A program made the position numbers and the translations under genes. Shown here piece by piece: positions 46,198 through 56,010 of a DNA stretch of 64,000 nucleotides (positions are counted from its first letter, which is position 1; every line of letters begins with the position of its first letter). Location: contig NZ_LT976853.1 of the NCBI RefSeq assembly GCF_900249755.1, forward strand, positions 3,368,060 through 3,432,059. The letters run 5' to 3'. This DNA is from Cupriavidus taiwanensis. GTDB taxonomy: Bacteria > Pseudomonadota > Gammaproteobacteria > Burkholderiales > Burkholderiaceae. The notes beneath the pieces were generated by a model. It saw nothing but the letters and a program-made list of their open reading frames with translations, was not told the DNA's origin and ran no database searches.

Positions 46198-46572
46198 CTA
46201 CTGCTGCGCGGCGGGCGGCGCGGTACTGCCGGCCTCGGCATGGACCCACGCCAGATAAGGCGCGTAACCCGCCGCCAGCGGCCAGGCAATGATCTCCGGC
46301 ACGTCGTAGGGGTGATGTTGCCGGATCACGGCCTCCAGTGCAGCGTAGCGCGCACGCGTGGTCTTGATCAGCAGCGGCCATTCCTGCGCCTGCTCGAGCT
46401 TGCCCTGCCACCAGTACTCGGATTCGACCGGCGTCAGACGGTTCACGCAGGCAGCAGCGCGCGCCTGCAGCACGGCCTGCGACAAACGCGCCGCGGTGCC
46501 GGCATCGGGCGCGTTGGTCAGGACGACCAGCACCTCGTCCGGACCGGCAACGTGGTCAGTTTGGCTTTGCAT
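46198..46572 (-). CDS. cutA: Divalent-cation tolerance protein CutA
   Basis: A 124-aa CutA1 protein, a small trimeric ferredoxin-like protein linked to copper tolerance; in E. coli cutA is next to dsbD, as here. Family features are LVVLTNAPDAGTAARLSQAV, ACVNRLTPVESEYWWQGKLE and HPYDVPEIIAWPLAAG. The ATG at 46572 is preceded by GGAG at seven bases; a GTG two codons earlier is too close to it. It lies downstream of the ribosomal cluster terminator and needs its own promoter; a TACAAT at 46645–46650 is a candidate -10. Confidence 0.93.
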   Translation of the reverse strand: MQSQTDHVAGPDEVLVVLTNAPDAGTAARLSQAVLQARAAACVNRLTPVESEYWWQGKLEQAQEWPLLIKTTRARYAALEAVIRQHHPYDVPEIIAWPLAAGYAPYLAWVHAEAGSTAPPAAQQ

Positions 46573-46621
46573 CGACACTCTCCTTGCGGCAGGCTGCCGC
46601 CGCGCGGCCCAAAAAACAAAA

Positions 46622-46643
46622 GAGCCAGGCGCATGCCTGGCTC
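46622..46643 (-). terminator. Intrinsic terminator of the ribosomal cluster (after rplQ)
   Basis: A perfect 9-bp stem GAGCCAGGC/GCCTGGCTC with a four-base loop is followed on the minus strand by TTTTGTTTTTT. It closes the alpha operon downstream of rplQ. Confidence 0.92.
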
Positions 46644-46666
46644 GATTGTAAGCGGTGTGCCCGCAA

Positions 46667-46680
46667 CCGTCGTACGACGG
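46667..46680. repeat. 14-bp perfect palindrome after rplQ
   Basis: CCGTCGTACGACGG is a perfect 14-bp palindrome between the rplQ stop and the terminator, about where the -35 of a possible cutA promoter would be. It may be an operator or chance; no family is recognised. Confidence 0.35.
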
Positions 46681-46699
46681 CAGCAGGCAGGAAACGCAC

Positions 46700-47095
46700 T
46701 TATTCCGCGGCTTCTTCGGCCGGGGCTTCGGTGATTTCCGGACGATCCACCAGCTCGACCAGCGCCATCGGCGCGTTGTCGCCCTGGCGGAAGCCGAACT
46801 TCAGGATGCGGGTGTAGCCGCCCGGACGGGTGGCGTAGCGCGGGCCCAGTTCGGTGAACAGCTTGGTGACCATGTCGCGGTCGCGCAGGCGGGCGAAGGC
46901 CAGGCGGCGGTTCGCAACGGTGTCCTTCTTGGCCAGCGTGATCAGCGGCTCGACAACCTTGCGCAGTTCCTTGGCCTTGGGCACGGTGGTCTTGATCAGC
47001 TCGTGCTGGAACAGCGAGTTGGACATGTTGCGCAGCATCGCGAGACGGTGCGACGAGGTGCGGTTCAGTTTCCGCAAGCCATGACGGTGACGCAT
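46700..47095 (-). CDS. rplQ: 50S ribosomal protein L17
   Basis: A 131-aa L17 with the family start [20 protein letters not shown] and the mid-domain [17 protein letters not shown]. The last gene of the alpha operon, 135 bp after rpoA; an unusually wide spacer for this cluster. The C-terminus is Glu/Ala-rich. Confidence 0.97.
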   Translation of the reverse strand: MRHRHGLRKLNRTSSHRLAMLRNMSNSLFQHELIKTTVPKAKELRKVVEPLITLAKKDTVANRRLAFARLRDRDMVTKLFTELGPRYATRPGGYTRILKFGFRQGDNAPMALVELVDRPEITEAPAEEAAE

Positions 47096-47174
47096 GATGA
47101 TTCCTTTCAGTTAAGTGTTTGACCAGCTCTTCTATCGTCCGATGCGGCTGGACGCGGGCCGGTAGTCATACATG

Positions 47175-47192
47175 CCCCGGCCGAGGCCGGGG
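47175..47192 (-). other. GC-rich stem-loop in the rpoA–rplQ spacer
   Basis: CCCCGGCC and GGCCGGGG form a perfect 8-bp stem with a nominal two-base loop, between the rpoA stop and rplQ. No U-run follows on the minus strand, so an mRNA-processing or stability role is more likely than termination. Confidence 0.5.
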
Positions 47193-47230
47193 CGGTTACC
47201 GCGGTGCGGGACGGATGCCCCGCGCCACAA

Positions 47231-48211
47231 TTACTTCTCCAGACCTGCGGGCGGCCAGTTCTCGAGCTTCATGCCGAGGGTCAGGCCACGCGAGGCGAGG
47301 ACTTCCTTGATCTCGTTGAGCGACTTGCGACCCAGGTTCGGGGTCTTGAGCAGTTCGTTCTCGGTACGCTGGATCAGGTCGCCGATGTAGTAGATGTTTT
47401 CGGCCTTCAGGCAGTTGGCCGAACGCACCGTCAGCTCCAGGTCGTCGACCGGGCGCAGCAGGATCGGGTCGATCTGCGGCGTGCGGCTCGATGCGGCCTC
47501 GGCCGCCGACTCGGTGCCTTCCAGCGCGGCGAACACGGACAGCTGGTCGACCAGGATGCGGGCCGACTGGCGGATCGCTTCCTCGGGCGAGATCACGCCA
47601 TCGGTTTCGATGTTCATGACCAGCTTGTCGAGGTCGGTACGCTGTTCCACGCGAGCCGATTCAACCGCGTACGACACGCGGCGCACCGGCGAGAACGAAG
47701 CGTCCAGCACGATGCGGCCGATGACCTTGCCGGATTCGTCGCCGAACTTGCGCACGTTGCCCGGCACGTAGCCGCGGCCTTGCTCGACCTTGATCTGCAT
47801 GTCCAGCTTGCCGCCGGCCGACAGATGGGCGATCACGTGGTTCGGGTTGATGATCTCGACGTCGTGCGGCAGCTCGATATCGGCAGCCGTGACCACGCCT
47901 TCGCCATCCTTGCGCAGCGACACCGTGACTTCGTCGCGGTTGTGCAGCTTGAACACCACGCCCTTCAGGTTGAGCAGCAGGTTGACGACGTCTTCCTGCA
48001 CGCCGTCGATGGTGGAATACTCGTGGACCACCCCAGCGATCGTGACTTCGGTCGGGGCATAACCGACCATCGACGACAGCAGCACGCGACGCAGGGCGTT
48101 ACCGAGCGTATGGCCGTAGCCGCGCTCGAACGGCTCCATCACGACTTTGGCGTGATGGTCGCCCAGAGGCTCGACGGCGATGATTTTTGGCTTGAGGAGT
48201 GCTGTTTGCAT
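47231..48211 (-). CDS. rpoA: RNA polymerase alpha subunit
   Basis: A 326-aa alpha subunit. The N-terminal domain (~1–235) dimerises and begins [16 protein letters not shown], with [19 protein letters not shown] flexible linker rich in Ala/Ser/Glu leads to the C-terminal domain (~250–326) that contacts UP elements and activators, seen in [20 protein letters not shown]. It lies between rpsD and rplQ, as in other proteobacteria, with wide spacers on both sides. Confidence 0.98.
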   Translation of the reverse strand: MQTALLKPKIIAVEPLGDHHAKVVMEPFERGYGHTLGNALRRVLLSSMVGYAPTEVTIAGVVHEYSTIDGVQEDVVNLLLNLKGVVFKLHNRDEVTVSLRKDGEGVVTAADIELPHDVEIINPNHVIAHLSAGGKLDMQIKVEQGRGYVPGNVRKFGDESGKVIGRIVLDASFSPVRRVSYAVESARVEQRTDLDKLVMNIETDGVISPEEAIRQSARILVDQLSVFAALEGTESAAEAASSRTPQIDPILLRPVDDLELTVRSANCLKAENIYYIGDLIQRTENELLKTPNLGRKSLNEIKEVLASRGLTLGMKLENWPPAGLEK

Positions 48212-48277
48212 TAGGTTGTCCTTTTCAATACCCTCGGCTCGTTACACCGATAAGGCTGACGTTTGGAACCTGGAAAT

Positions 48278-48356
48278 CCCATCGTAACGATGGGCGAAGC
48301 CCGACGCGCGCGAAGCGCGTCGGGCTGAAGGAGAAGCTTTGCGACGAACGCAAGCT
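48278..48356 (-). other. Three consecutive stem-loops in the rpsD–rpoA spacer
   Basis: The 165-bp spacer holds CCCATCG-TAA-CGATGGG (48278–48294), a perfect 12-bp stem AGCCCGACGCGC/GCGCGTCGGGCT with a five-base loop (48298–48326), and a third imperfect stem built on AGCTTTGCG/CGCAAGCT (48335–48356). None is followed by a U-run on the minus strand. Such a run is unusual between ribosomal genes and could be a transcript-processing or attenuation site. Confidence 0.6.
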
Positions 48357-48376
48357 CTGGGCCGGGTGCTCGCGGA

Positions 48377-49000
48377 TTAACGCGAGTACAGTTCGACGAT
48401 CAGGCTTTCGTTGATGTCGCCCGAGATATCGGCGCGATCCGGGACTTGCTTGAAGGTGCCTTCGAACTTCTTGGAATCCACGGCCACCCAGGCCGGGAAG
48501 CCCGACTGCTCGGCCAGCGACAGCGCCTCGGCGATACGGACCTGCTTCTTCGACTGCTCGCGGATGGTGATCACGTCGCCCGACTTGATCTGGGCCGACG
48601 GCACGTTCAGGGTCTGGCCGTTCACCAGGATCGCCTTGTGCGACACCAGCTGGCGCGCTTCGGCGCGGGTCGAGCCGAAGCCCATGCGGTACACCACGTT
48701 GTCCAGGCGCGATTCCAGCAGTTGCAGCAGGTTCTCGCCGGTGTTGCCCTTGCGGCGGTCGGCTTCGGCGAAGTAGCGGCGGAACTGGCGCTCGAGCACG
48801 CCGTAGATGCGCTTGACCTTCTGCTTTTCGCGCAGCTGGTTGCCGTAGTCCGAGGTGCGGGCACCCGAGGTGCGGCCATGCTGGCCCGGCTTGCTGTCCA
48901 GCTTGCACTTGTCGGCCAGCGAGCGGCGCGAGCTCTTCAGGAACAGGTCGGTGCCTTCACGGCGGGAAAGTTTGGCCTTCGGGCCGGTATAACGTGCCAC
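48377..49000 (-). CDS. rpsD: 30S ribosomal protein S4
   Basis: A 207-aa S4, a primary 16S rRNA binder and, in E. coli, the autogenous repressor of the alpha operon. The N-terminus [21 protein letters not shown] and the S4 RNA-binding domain [25 protein letters not shown] are clear. It begins with GTG at 49000 (GGAAG upstream), rare among the ribosomal genes here. It is separated from rpsK by 314 bp with a terminator. Confidence 0.97.
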   Translation of the reverse strand: MARYTGPKAKLSRREGTDLFLKSSRRSLADKCKLDSKPGQHGRTSGARTSDYGNQLREKQKVKRIYGVLERQFRRYFAEADRRKGNTGENLLQLLESRLDNVVYRMGFGSTRAEARQLVSHKAILVNGQTLNVPSAQIKSGDVITIREQSKKQVRIAEALSLAEQSGFPAWVAVDSKKFEGTFKQVPDRADISGDINESLIVELYSR

Positions 49001-49223
49001 GTTGTCTTCCTTTGATCGATCACGGCGCCTTCAGGACGCGCCGTGAGTCCGCCAACGCAGTGCTGGCGCGGTGCATCGGGGCACGCGCCGGACCGTGACG
49101 GACGGTGGGCTTATTAAGCGCGCTCCGTTGCCGGAGGCATCGCTGCAAGCATTTACCAATACGCTACTTATGCGCCGGCTGGCCAATGTGCTGCGAAAGC
49201 CATTGCTCCGGCGCAAAACGAAA

Positions 49224-49249
49224 ACCTGCCGCATTAAAATGCAGCAGGT
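49224..49249 (-). terminator. Terminator-like hairpin between rpsK and rpsD
   Basis: On the minus strand ACCTGCTGCATT pairs with AATGCGGCAGGT (12 bp with one G·U, two-base loop), followed by TTTCGTTTT, a standard intrinsic terminator. It lies ~66 bp after the rpsK stop and ~225 bp before rpsD, inside what is normally one operon. A weak promoter, TTTACC–18 bp–TAGTAT (49259–49288), sits just before it. I found no strong promoter between it and rpsD, and no gene in the rest of the 314-bp spacer (49001–49314). Confidence 0.8.
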
Positions 49250-49314
49250 CAGCGCGCGATACTACCATATCCGGAACCGGCAGGTAAACCCGCCGGCCCG
49301 GACACGCCAACGCC

Positions 49315-49713
49315 TTAGATGCGGCGGCGCTTCGGCGGACGGCAGCCGTTGTGCGGAATCGGCGTGACGTCTTCGATGATCGCGATCTTGATGCCCAGCG
49401 CGTTCAGCGCGCGGACAGCCGATTCACGACCCGGGCCGGGGCCCTTGATGCGCACTTCCAGGTTCTTGATGCCCTGGTCTTGCGCCACGCGGCCGGCGTT
49501 CTCGGCAGCAACCTGGGCAGCGAACGGGGTCGACTTGCGCGAACCCTTGAAGCCCTGGCCACCGGCGGTCGCCCACGACAGGGCGTTGCCCTGGCGGTCG
49601 GTGATCGTGATGATGGTGTTGTTGAACGAAGCGTGGACGTGCGCAATGCCGTCGGCAACGTTCTTCTTGACCTTTTTACGCGCGCGAGCGGCGTTATTCG
49701 GACCTTTTGCCAT
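49315..49713 (-). CDS. rpsK: 30S ribosomal protein S11
   Basis: A 132-aa S11 of the 30S platform, with family sequences [23 protein letters not shown] (here [19 protein letters not shown]) and the C-terminal [17 protein letters not shown]. It follows rpsM by 24 bp. Confidence 0.98.
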
Positions 49714-49737
49714 TAGTTTCTTCCTCTGCCTTCGGCT

Positions 49738-50103
49738 TTACTTCTTCAGAGCCACGCCGGCCTTGCGCGGACCCTTGCGGGTACGGGCGTTGGTCCGGGT
49801 ACGCTGACCGCGCATGGGCAGGCCCTTGCGGTGACGCATGCCACGATAGCAACCAAGGTCCATCAGACGCTTGATGTTCATCGTGGTTTCACGACGCAGG
49901 TCACCCTCGACCGTGACCTTGCCCACTTCGTCACGAAGCTTTTCCAGGTCGGCGTCGGTCAGGTCCTTGACCTTCTTGTCAAACGGTACACCGGTGGCCT
50001 CGCAAATCTTGCGAGCGCGCGAGCGGCCGACACCATAAATGGCCGTCAGGCCGATTTCGGTGTGCTTGTGGTTCGGGATGTTAACCCCTGCGATACGTGC
50101 CAT
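49738..50103 (-). CDS. rpsM: 30S ribosomal protein S13
   Basis: A 121-aa S13, which sits in the head of the 30S subunit. [20 protein letters not shown] at the N-terminus and the basic C-terminus [16 protein letters not shown] are typical. It follows rpmJ by 19 bp and starts the alpha-operon gene order. Confidence 0.98.
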   Translation of the reverse strand: MARIAGVNIPNHKHTEIGLTAIYGVGRSRARKICEATGVPFDKKVKDLTDADLEKLRDEVGKVTVEGDLRRETTMNIKRLMDLGCYRGMRHRKGLPMRGQRTRTNARTRKGPRKAGVALKK

Positions 50104-50122
50104 TCGTCAATCCTCTTTCCGA

Positions 50123-50239
50123 TTAGCCTTGGCGTTGCTTGTGGCGGGGATCCGACGAGCAGATCACGCGCACGACACCGTTGCGCTTGATGATTTTGCA
50201 GTTGCGGCAAATGCGCTTAACAGAAGCCAGCACTTTCAT
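50123..50239 (-). CDS. rpmJ: 50S ribosomal protein L36 (zinc-ribbon type)
   Basis: A 38-aa L36, too short for most gene callers. Cys11, Cys14, Cys27 and His33 form the zinc-ribbon C+ set (CRNC…ICSSDPRH), so this is the zinc-dependent form; many bacteria also carry a zinc-free copy elsewhere. It lies between infA (31 bp) and rpsM (19 bp). Confidence 0.97.
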
Positions 50240-50270
50240 GATTTTTCCTCTTCCTTCAATTCCTGTTCGC

Positions 50271-50489
50271 TCACTTCGTCCGGAAGACGATTCGTGCGCG
50301 CGACAGATCATATGGGGTCAGCTCGACCGTCACCTTGTCACCCGGAAGAATCCGGATGTAGTTCATTCTCATCTTGCCGGAGATATGGCCCAGCACCACA
50401 TGGCCATTCTCCAGCTTGACTCGGAACGTCGCATTGGGCAGGTTTTCCAGGACCTCCCCCTGCATCTGGATGACGTCGTCTTTAGCCAT
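50271..50489 (-). CDS. infA: Translation initiation factor IF-1
   Basis: A 72-aa OB-fold factor that binds the ribosomal A site during initiation. [20 protein letters not shown] and [19 protein letters not shown] match the family. It sits between secY and rpmJ; in E. coli infA is elsewhere, whereas this location is shared by many beta- and Gram-positive bacteria. Confidence 0.96.
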
Positions 50490-50512
50490 ACCTAGCCTGT
50501 ACCGATCCGAAG

Positions 50513-51856
50513 TCAGCGCAAGGTCAGATTGCCCTTGAAATTCGCCTTCTTCAGCAGCGACTCATACTGCTGCGACATGACATAGGACTGCACCTGGGCC
50601 ATGAAGTCCATCGTGACGACCACGATGATCAGCAGGGAGGTTCCGCCGAAATAGAACGGAACGTTCCAGCGCAGCACCAGGAATTCCGGCAACAGGCAGA
50701 CCAGTGTGATGTAGATCGCACCAGCCAACGTCAGACGCACCAGGATCTTGTCGATATAGCGCGTCGTCTGCTCGCCCGGACGAATGCCCGGAATGAAGGC
50801 ACCGCTTTTCTTCAGGTTGTCTGCCACTTCACGGCTGTTGTACACCAGGGCCGTATAGAAGAAGCAGAAAAATACAATCGCAGCAGCGTACAGCAGGATG
50901 TAGACCGGCTGGCCCGGCGACAGCGTGGCAGCCAGGTCCTTGATGAACCGGCCGACCATACCGGTCGAGTCAGACGTGAACCAGCCCGCGATCGTCGCCG
51001 GGAACAGGATGATCGACGATGCGAAGATCGGCGGAATCACCCCTGCCATGTTCAGCTTCAGCGGCAGGTGCGACGACTGACCGCCGTACACCTTGTTGCC
51101 GACCTGACGCTTGGCATAGTTCACCAGGATCTTGCGCTGGCCGCGCTCGACGAACACCACGGCGAAGGTCACACCGATCACGATCGCCACGATGAAGATC
51201 GCCGCGATGATGCTCATGGAACCCGTGCGGACCAGTTCGAACAGTCCGCCGATCGCGTTGGGCAGGCCCGCCGCGATACCGCCGAAGATGATGATCGAGA
51301 TGCCGTTGCCCAGACCACGCTCGGTGATCTGCTCACCCAGCCACATCAGGAACATCGTGCCGGTCACCAGCGTGATCACCGCCGTGGCCCGGAACATCAG
51401 GCCCGGATCCAGCACCAGCCCGGGCTGCGACTCCAGCGCGACCGCGATCGACAGCGCCTGGAACGTGGCCAGGACCACGGTGCCGTAGCGCGTGTACTGC
51501 GTGATCTTGCGCTGCCCTGCCTGCCCTTCCTTCTTCAGCGACTCCAGCTGCGGCAGCACGATCGTCAGCAACTGCATGATGATCGACGCCGAGATGTACG
51601 GCATGATGCCGAGCGCGAAGACGGTAAAGCGCGACAGCGCCCCGCCCGAGAACAGGTTGAACATCCCGAGGATGCCACCCGACTGACTCTGGAAAAGCTT
51701 CGCAAGCTGCTCCGGATCGATACCGGGCACCGGAATATGAGCGCCGATGCGGTACACGATCAGGGCCAGCACCAGGAACATCAGCCGGCGCTTGAGGTCG
51801 CCGTACTTCGCCGTGTTCCTGGCTTGCGCGCTTGCATTGGGTTTCGCCGTGGCCAA
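50513..51856 (-). CDS. secY: Protein translocase subunit SecY
   Basis: A 447-aa ten-helix membrane channel of the Sec translocon. The first helix carries [24 protein letters not shown], followed by the plug and [21 protein letters not shown]. The C-terminal cytoplasmic loops for SecA and ribosome binding include [24 protein letters not shown]. It lies 44 bp after rplO and 23 bp before infA, in the standard spc order. Confidence 0.98.
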   Translation of the reverse strand: MATAKPNASAQARNTAKYGDLKRRLMFLVLALIVYRIGAHIPVPGIDPEQLAKLFQSQSGGILGMFNLFSGGALSRFTVFALGIMPYISASIIMQLLTIVLPQLESLKKEGQAGQRKITQYTRYGTVVLATFQALSIAVALESQPGLVLDPGLMFRATAVITLVTGTMFLMWLGEQITERGLGNGISIIIFGGIAAGLPNAIGGLFELVRTGSMSIIAAIFIVAIVIGVTFAVVFVERGQRKILVNYAKRQVGNKVYGGQSSHLPLKLNMAGVIPPIFASSIILFPATIAGWFTSDSTGMVGRFIKDLAATLSPGQPVYILLYAAAIVFFCFFYTALVYNSREVADNLKKSGAFIPGIRPGEQTTRYIDKILVRLTLAGAIYITLVCLLPEFLVLRWNVPFYFGGTSLLIIVVVTMDFMAQVQSYVMSQQYESLLKKANFKGNLTLR

Positions 51857-51900
51857 ACGATGCTCCGACTATGACTGCCTATGCTGCGATAAATGCCGTA

Positions 51901-52335
51901 TCAGGCTGCGATCTGGCCGCCGGCGGCTTCGATCGCGGCCTTGGCGCCAGCGGTGGCGCCCAGACCCTTGATCGTCACCTTGCGGGTCAGCTCGCCGGCC
52001 TTGATGACCTTGGCGCTCTTGACCAGGTCGCCGACCAGGCCAGCCTGCTTCAGGACCAGCAGATCGACTTCGGCCGCTTCCAGGCGCTCGATGTCACGCA
52101 GCGTGACTTCGGCGGTGAACGCCTTGGTCAGCGAGGTGAAGCCGCGCTTCGGCAGGCGACGATACAGCGGCATTTGACCGCCTTCGAAGCCGACCTTGTG
52201 GAAGCCGCCCGAACGCGACTTCTGACCCTTGTGACCGCGACCGGCGGTCTTGCCCAGGCCGGAGCCGATACCGCGGCCGACGCGACGCTTGGCGTGCTTC
52301 GAACCGGCGGCCGGTTTCAGGTTGTTCAGTTGCAT
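51901..52335 (-). CDS. rplO: 50S ribosomal protein L15
   Basis: A 144-aa L15 with the Gly-rich [22 protein letters not shown]-terminal extension and [10 protein letters not shown]. The ATG at 52335 (MQLNNLKP) has GGAG upstream; an earlier in-frame start at 52347 is rejected on that basis. It lies 19 bp after rpmD. Confidence 0.97.
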   Translation of the reverse strand: MQLNNLKPAAGSKHAKRRVGRGIGSGLGKTAGRGHKGQKSRSGGFHKVGFEGGQMPLYRRLPKRGFTSLTKAFTAEVTLRDIERLEAAEVDLLVLKQAGLVGDLVKSAKVIKAGELTRKVTIKGLGATAGAKAAIEAAGGQIAA

Positions 52336-52354
52336 CTTGCTCTCCAAGTCCCGA

Positions 52355-52537
52355 TCAGGCCAGAACCTTGACCAGGTACGAGACCTTGTTGATCATGCCG
52401 CGCACGGCGGGCGTGTCCTGCAGCTCCGACACCGAGTTGATGCGGCGCAGGCCCAGGCCACGAACGGTGGCGCGATGATCCTCGCGCGTGCCGATCAGGC
52501 TGCGCACGAGTTGCACTTTTACGGTTTTCTGCGACAT
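52355..52537 (-). CDS. rpmD: 50S ribosomal protein L30
   Basis: A 60-aa L30 starting [17 protein letters not shown] at 52537, with [20 protein letters not shown]. Ten bases separate it from rpsE; the upstream in-frame start would overlap rpsE. Confidence 0.96.
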
Positions 52538-52547
52538 TGCGTTCACC

Positions 52548-53066
52548 TTAACCCAGGATGTCTTCGACCGACTTGCCACGCTTGGCGGCGATTTCGCCCG
52601 GCGTGCTCATCTTCTGAAGGCCGTCCAGCGTGGCGCGAACCATGTTGTACGGGTTGGTGGAGCCGTGCGACTTGGTCACCACGTTGGTGACGCCCATCAC
52701 TTCGAAGATCGCGCGCATCGGGCCGCCGGCGATCACGCCGGTACCTTCCTTGGCGGGCATCATCAGCACCTTGGCGGCGCCGTGCTTGCCAACGACTTCG
52801 TGTTGCAGCGTGCCGTTCTTCAGCGAGACCTTGACCATCTTGCGACGGGCTTCGTCCATTGCCTTCTGAACAGCAACCGGCACTTCCTTGGCCTTGCCCT
52901 TGCCCATGCCGATGCGGCCATCGCCGTCACCGACCACGGTCAGCGCAGCGAAACCGAGAATCCGGCCACCCTTCACCACCTTGGTGACACGGTTGACCGA
53001 GATCATCTTCTCGCGGAGGCCGTCGTCGCGTTCGTCCTGTTGGACTTTTGCTTGCATCTTTGCCAT
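52548..53066 (-). CDS. rpsE: 30S ribosomal protein S5
   Basis: A 172-aa S5, a decoding-accuracy protein. The double-stranded RNA-binding domain includes [20 protein letters not shown]; the C-terminal domain has [20 protein letters not shown] short charged N-terminal extension, [15 protein letters not shown], precedes it. It lies 21 bp after rplR. Confidence 0.97.
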
Positions 53067-53087
53067 GACGTATCTCTCTCTATGCGC

Positions 53088-53444
53088 TTAGAACTTCAGG
53101 CCGGCTTCGCGGGCGGCGTCTGCCAGGGCCTTGACGCGGCCATGGAAACGGAAGCCGGCGCGATCGAACGCGACGGTTTCCACGCCGGCAGCCTTCGCCT
53201 TCTCGGCGATGCGCTTGCCCACGACGGTAGCGGCAGCGGCGGTAGCGCCCTTGCCATCCAGTTCCTTGCGCACTTCCACCTCTGCGGTCGAAGCCGAAGC
53301 CAGCACCTTGGTGCCGCACTCCGAGAAGACCTGGGCGTAAATATGCGAATTCGTACGGAACACGGTCAGACGATTGACTTTCATCTCCGCGATCTTGGCG
53401 CGGGTCTGACGTGCACGGCGCAAACGAGCGTCTTTCTTGTTCAT
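53088..53444 (-). CDS. rplR: 50S ribosomal protein L18
   Basis: A 118-aa L18, which binds 5S r[21 protein letters not shown] and the C-terminal [20 protein letters not shown] are characteristic. Two adjacent ATGs exist; the second (53444) has better spacing to AGGGG. Confidence 0.97.
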   Translation of the reverse strand: MNKKDARLRRARQTRAKIAEMKVNRLTVFRTNSHIYAQVFSECGTKVLASASTAEVEVRKELDGKGATAAAATVVGKRIAEKAKAAGVETVAFDRAGFRFHGRVKALADAAREAGLKF

Positions 53445-53455
53445 CATTGCACCCC

Positions 53456-53989
53456 TTACTTCTTCTTGGTTTCCTTCAGGATGACGCGCTCGTCGCTGTA
53501 ACGCACACCCTTGCCCTTGTAGGGCTCGGGCGGACGGTACGCGCGGACTTCCGCGGCAACCTGACCGACTTTCTGCTTGTCCGCACCCTTGATCAGGATT
53601 TCGGTCTGCGTCGGCGTTTCGGCCTTCACGCCTTCCGGCATCTCATGGATCACGTCGTGCGAGAAACCAAGCTGGAGCTTCAGCGCAGTGCCTTGCAGCT
53701 GGGCACGATAGCCCACGCCAACGAGGTTCAGCTTGCGCTCGAAACCGGTGGTCACGCCCTTGACCATGTTCGCCGCCAGGGCGCGCATGGTGCCTTGCAG
53801 GGCGTTTGCTTCACGCGACTCGTCAGCCGGTGCGAAGGTCAGCGTGTCGTTCTCGACATTGACCTTGACCAGGCTGTGAATCGGTTGCGACAGCGTACCC
53901 AGCGGACCCTTCACGGAGAGCACGCCAGCTGCCACGTTCACTTCCGCGCCCTTGGGGAGCGCGATGGGAGCCTTACCTACACGGGACAT
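53456..53989 (-). CDS. rplF: 50S ribosomal protein L6
   Basis: A 177-aa L6 near the sarcin–ricin loop. [19 protein letters not shown] and the C-terminal [19 protein letters not shown] are diagnostic. It lies 10 bp after rpsH. Confidence 0.98.
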   Translation of the reverse strand: MSRVGKAPIALPKGAEVNVAAGVLSVKGPLGTLSQPIHSLVKVNVENDTLTFAPADESREANALQGTMRALAANMVKGVTTGFERKLNLVGVGYRAQLQGTALKLQLGFSHDVIHEMPEGVKAETPTQTEILIKGADKQKVGQVAAEVRAYRPPEPYKGKGVRYSDERVILKETKKK

Positions 53990-53999
53990 GGTTCTCTCC

Positions 54000-54395
54000 T
54001 TAAGCGACGTAGCAGAGAACTTCGCCGCCCACGCCGGTGGCGCGAGCCTTGCGGTCGGTCATCAGACCCTGCGGGGTCGAGATGATCGCCACACCGAGGC
54101 CGTTCATCACTTGCGGGATGTCGCTGCGGCCCTTGTACACGCGCAGGCCGGGCTTCGAGACGCGCTCAATGCGCTCGATCACCGGACGGCCGGCGTAGTA
54201 CTTGAGACCGATGCTCAGTTGTGCCTTGCCGCCATCTTCCTGGACGGCGTAGTCGTCGATATAGCCTTCGTCCTTCAGGACCTTGGCGATTGCCACTTTC
54301 AGCTTCGACGACGGCATGACAACCGACGCTTTCTGCACGCCCTGGGCGTTGCGGATGCGCGTCAGCATATCGGCGATAGGATCGCTCATGCTCAT
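54000..54395 (-). CDS. rpsH: 30S ribosomal protein S8
   Basis: A 131-aa S8, a 16S central-domain binder and, in E. coli, the autogenous repressor of the spc operon. [17 protein letters not shown] and [19 protein letters not shown] are seen. GGAG lies seven bases before the first of two in-frame ATGs. Confidence 0.98.
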   Translation of the reverse strand: MSMSDPIADMLTRIRNAQGVQKASVVMPSSKLKVAIAKVLKDEGYIDDYAVQEDGGKAQLSIGLKYYAGRPVIERIERVSKPGLRVYKGRSDIPQVMNGLGVAIISTPQGLMTDRKARATGVGGEVLCYVA

Positions 54396-54422
54396 ACTGT
54401 TTCTCCTGTAGCCTGTGCGTAA

Positions 54423-54728
54423 TTACCAGCTGGCTTTCGTCAGACCCGGGATTTCGCCCTTGAAGGCGATTTCGCGGATCTTGTTACGCGCCAGGCCAAA
54501 CTTGCGGAAGGTACCGCGGGGACGACCGGTGATCGCGCAGCGGTTACGCTGGCGGGTCGGGTTCGCGTTGCGCGGGAGCTGTTGCAGCTCGAGACGCGCG
54601 CTGTAACGCTCTTCTTCCGACTTTTCTTGGTCGTCGATAATGGCCTTGAGGTTGGCGCGCTTGGCGGCGTACTTCGCCACCAGCTTGGCGCGCTTCTTCT
54701 CACGTTCAATCAGAGCCAGTTTAGCCAC
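54423..54728 (-). CDS. rpsN: 30S ribosomal protein S14 (zinc-free type)
   Basis: A 101-aa S14 of the long, zinc-independent C- class: the short form's CxxC pairs are absent, with only one Cys, in [20 protein letters not shown]. It lies 9 bp after rplE and 27 bp before rpsH. Confidence 0.97.
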   Translation of the reverse strand: MAKLALIEREKKRAKLVAKYAAKRANLKAIIDDQEKSEEERYSARLELQQLPRNANPTRQRNRCAITGRPRGTFRKFGLARNKIREIAFKGEIPGLTKASW

Positions 54729-54737
54729 GGTTACCCC

Positions 54738-55280
54738 TTAATTGCGGAACGGGAACTTGAACGCACCGAGGAGTGCCTTGGCTTCCTCGTCGTTCTTTGC
54801 CGTCGTCGTGATGCTGATGTTCAGACCACGCAGTGCGTCGATCTTGTCGTACTCGATTTCGGGGAAAATGATCTGCTCTTTCACACCGATGTTGTAGTTG
54901 CCGCGACCGTCGAACGAACGGCCCGACACACCACGGAAGTCACGCACGCGCGGCAGGGCCACGGTGACGAAACGATCGAGGAATTCGAACATGCGCTCGC
55001 CGCGCAGGGTCACCATCGCACCGATGGGGTAGCCCTGGCGGATCTTGAAGCCGGCGATAGCCTTCTTGGCCTTCGTCACGACCGGCTTCTGACCGGCGAT
55101 CTTGGTCAGGTCGCCGACAGCGTTCTCAATGATCTTCTTGTCATTGATGGCTTCGCCAAGACCCATGTTCAGGGTGATCTTGGTGATGCGCGGCACTTCC
55201 ATGACCGACTTGTAGCCGAACTGTTCGATCAGCTTCGGCACAACCTGTTCTTTGTAAAACTCTTGCAGACGTGCTGCCAT
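54738..55280 (-). CDS. rplE: 50S ribosomal protein L5
   Basis: A 180-aa L5 that binds 5S r[22 protein letters not shown] and [21 protein letters not shown] are typical. The ATG at 55280 has GGAG six bases upstream; an in-frame TTG two codons earlier is rejected. Confidence 0.97.
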   Translation of the reverse strand: MAARLQEFYKEQVVPKLIEQFGYKSVMEVPRITKITLNMGLGEAINDKKIIENAVGDLTKIAGQKPVVTKAKKAIAGFKIRQGYPIGAMVTLRGERMFEFLDRFVTVALPRVRDFRGVSGRSFDGRGNYNIGVKEQIIFPEIEYDKIDALRGLNISITTTAKNDEEAKALLGAFKFPFRN

Positions 55281-55305
55281 GCTCAACTCCTATACGTGCC
55301 CAGAA

Positions 55306-55614
55306 TCAAGCTGCCACGACGGCGCCGGTGGTCTTCAGCACGCGCACGCGCTTGCCGTCTTCCACCTTGATGCCGACGCGCGACGGCTTGCCATTGGCAT
55401 CCACGAGCGCAACGTTGGAAATATGCAGGGGCATGACCTTGTCGACCACACCACCGGTAGTGCCTAGCATCGGGTTCGGGCGCGCATGCTTCTTGGCGAT
55501 GTTCACGCCTTGCACCGCGACCTTGTCGCCGAGGACGGCCTGCACGGTACCGCGCTTGCCCTTGTCCTTGCCGGTCAGCACGATGACTTCGTCGCCTTTG
55601 CGAATCTTGTTCAT
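55306..55614 (-). CDS. rplX: 50S ribosomal protein L24
   Basis: A 102-aa L24, an assembly initiator of the 50S subunit, with the KOW motif [21 protein letters not shown]. It lies 9 bp after rplN and 25 bp before rplE. Confidence 0.97.
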   Translation of the reverse strand: MNKIRKGDEVIVLTGKDKGKRGTVQAVLGDKVAVQGVNIAKKHARPNPMLGTTGGVVDKVMPLHISNVALVDANGKPSRVGIKVEDGKRVRVLKTTGAVVAA

Positions 55615-55623
55615 GGCGGCTCC

Positions 55624-55992
55624 TTACAGCACTTCCGGAGCGAGCGACACGATCTTCATGAAGCGCTCGGTACGGAGTTCACGAGTCACCGGCCCGAAGA
55701 TACGGGTGCCGATCGGCTCGAGCTTGTTGTTCAGCAGGACGGCGGCGTTGCCGTCGAACTTGATCAGCGAACCGTCAGCGCGGCGCACGCCCTTGGCGGT
55801 ACGCACGACGACGGCGTTGTAGATGTCGCCCTTCTTGACGCGACCGCGCGGCGCTGCGTCCTTGACGGTCACCTTGATGATGTCGCCAACGCTTGCGTAG
55901 CGGCGCTTGGAGCCACCCAGCACCTTGATGCACAGCACTTCGCGCGCACCAGTGTTATCGGCCACTTCGAGCCGGCTTTCTGTCTGAATCAT
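55624..55992 (-). CDS. rplN: 50S ribosomal protein L14
   Basis: A 122-aa L14 with [19 protein letters not shown] and [18 protein letters not shown]. It is the first gene of the spc set and is preceded by an unusually long 281-bp spacer with a strong promoter; GGGAAG is its ribosome site. Confidence 0.98.
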
Positions 55993-56010
55993 GGTGTTTG
56001 TCTTCCCAAC

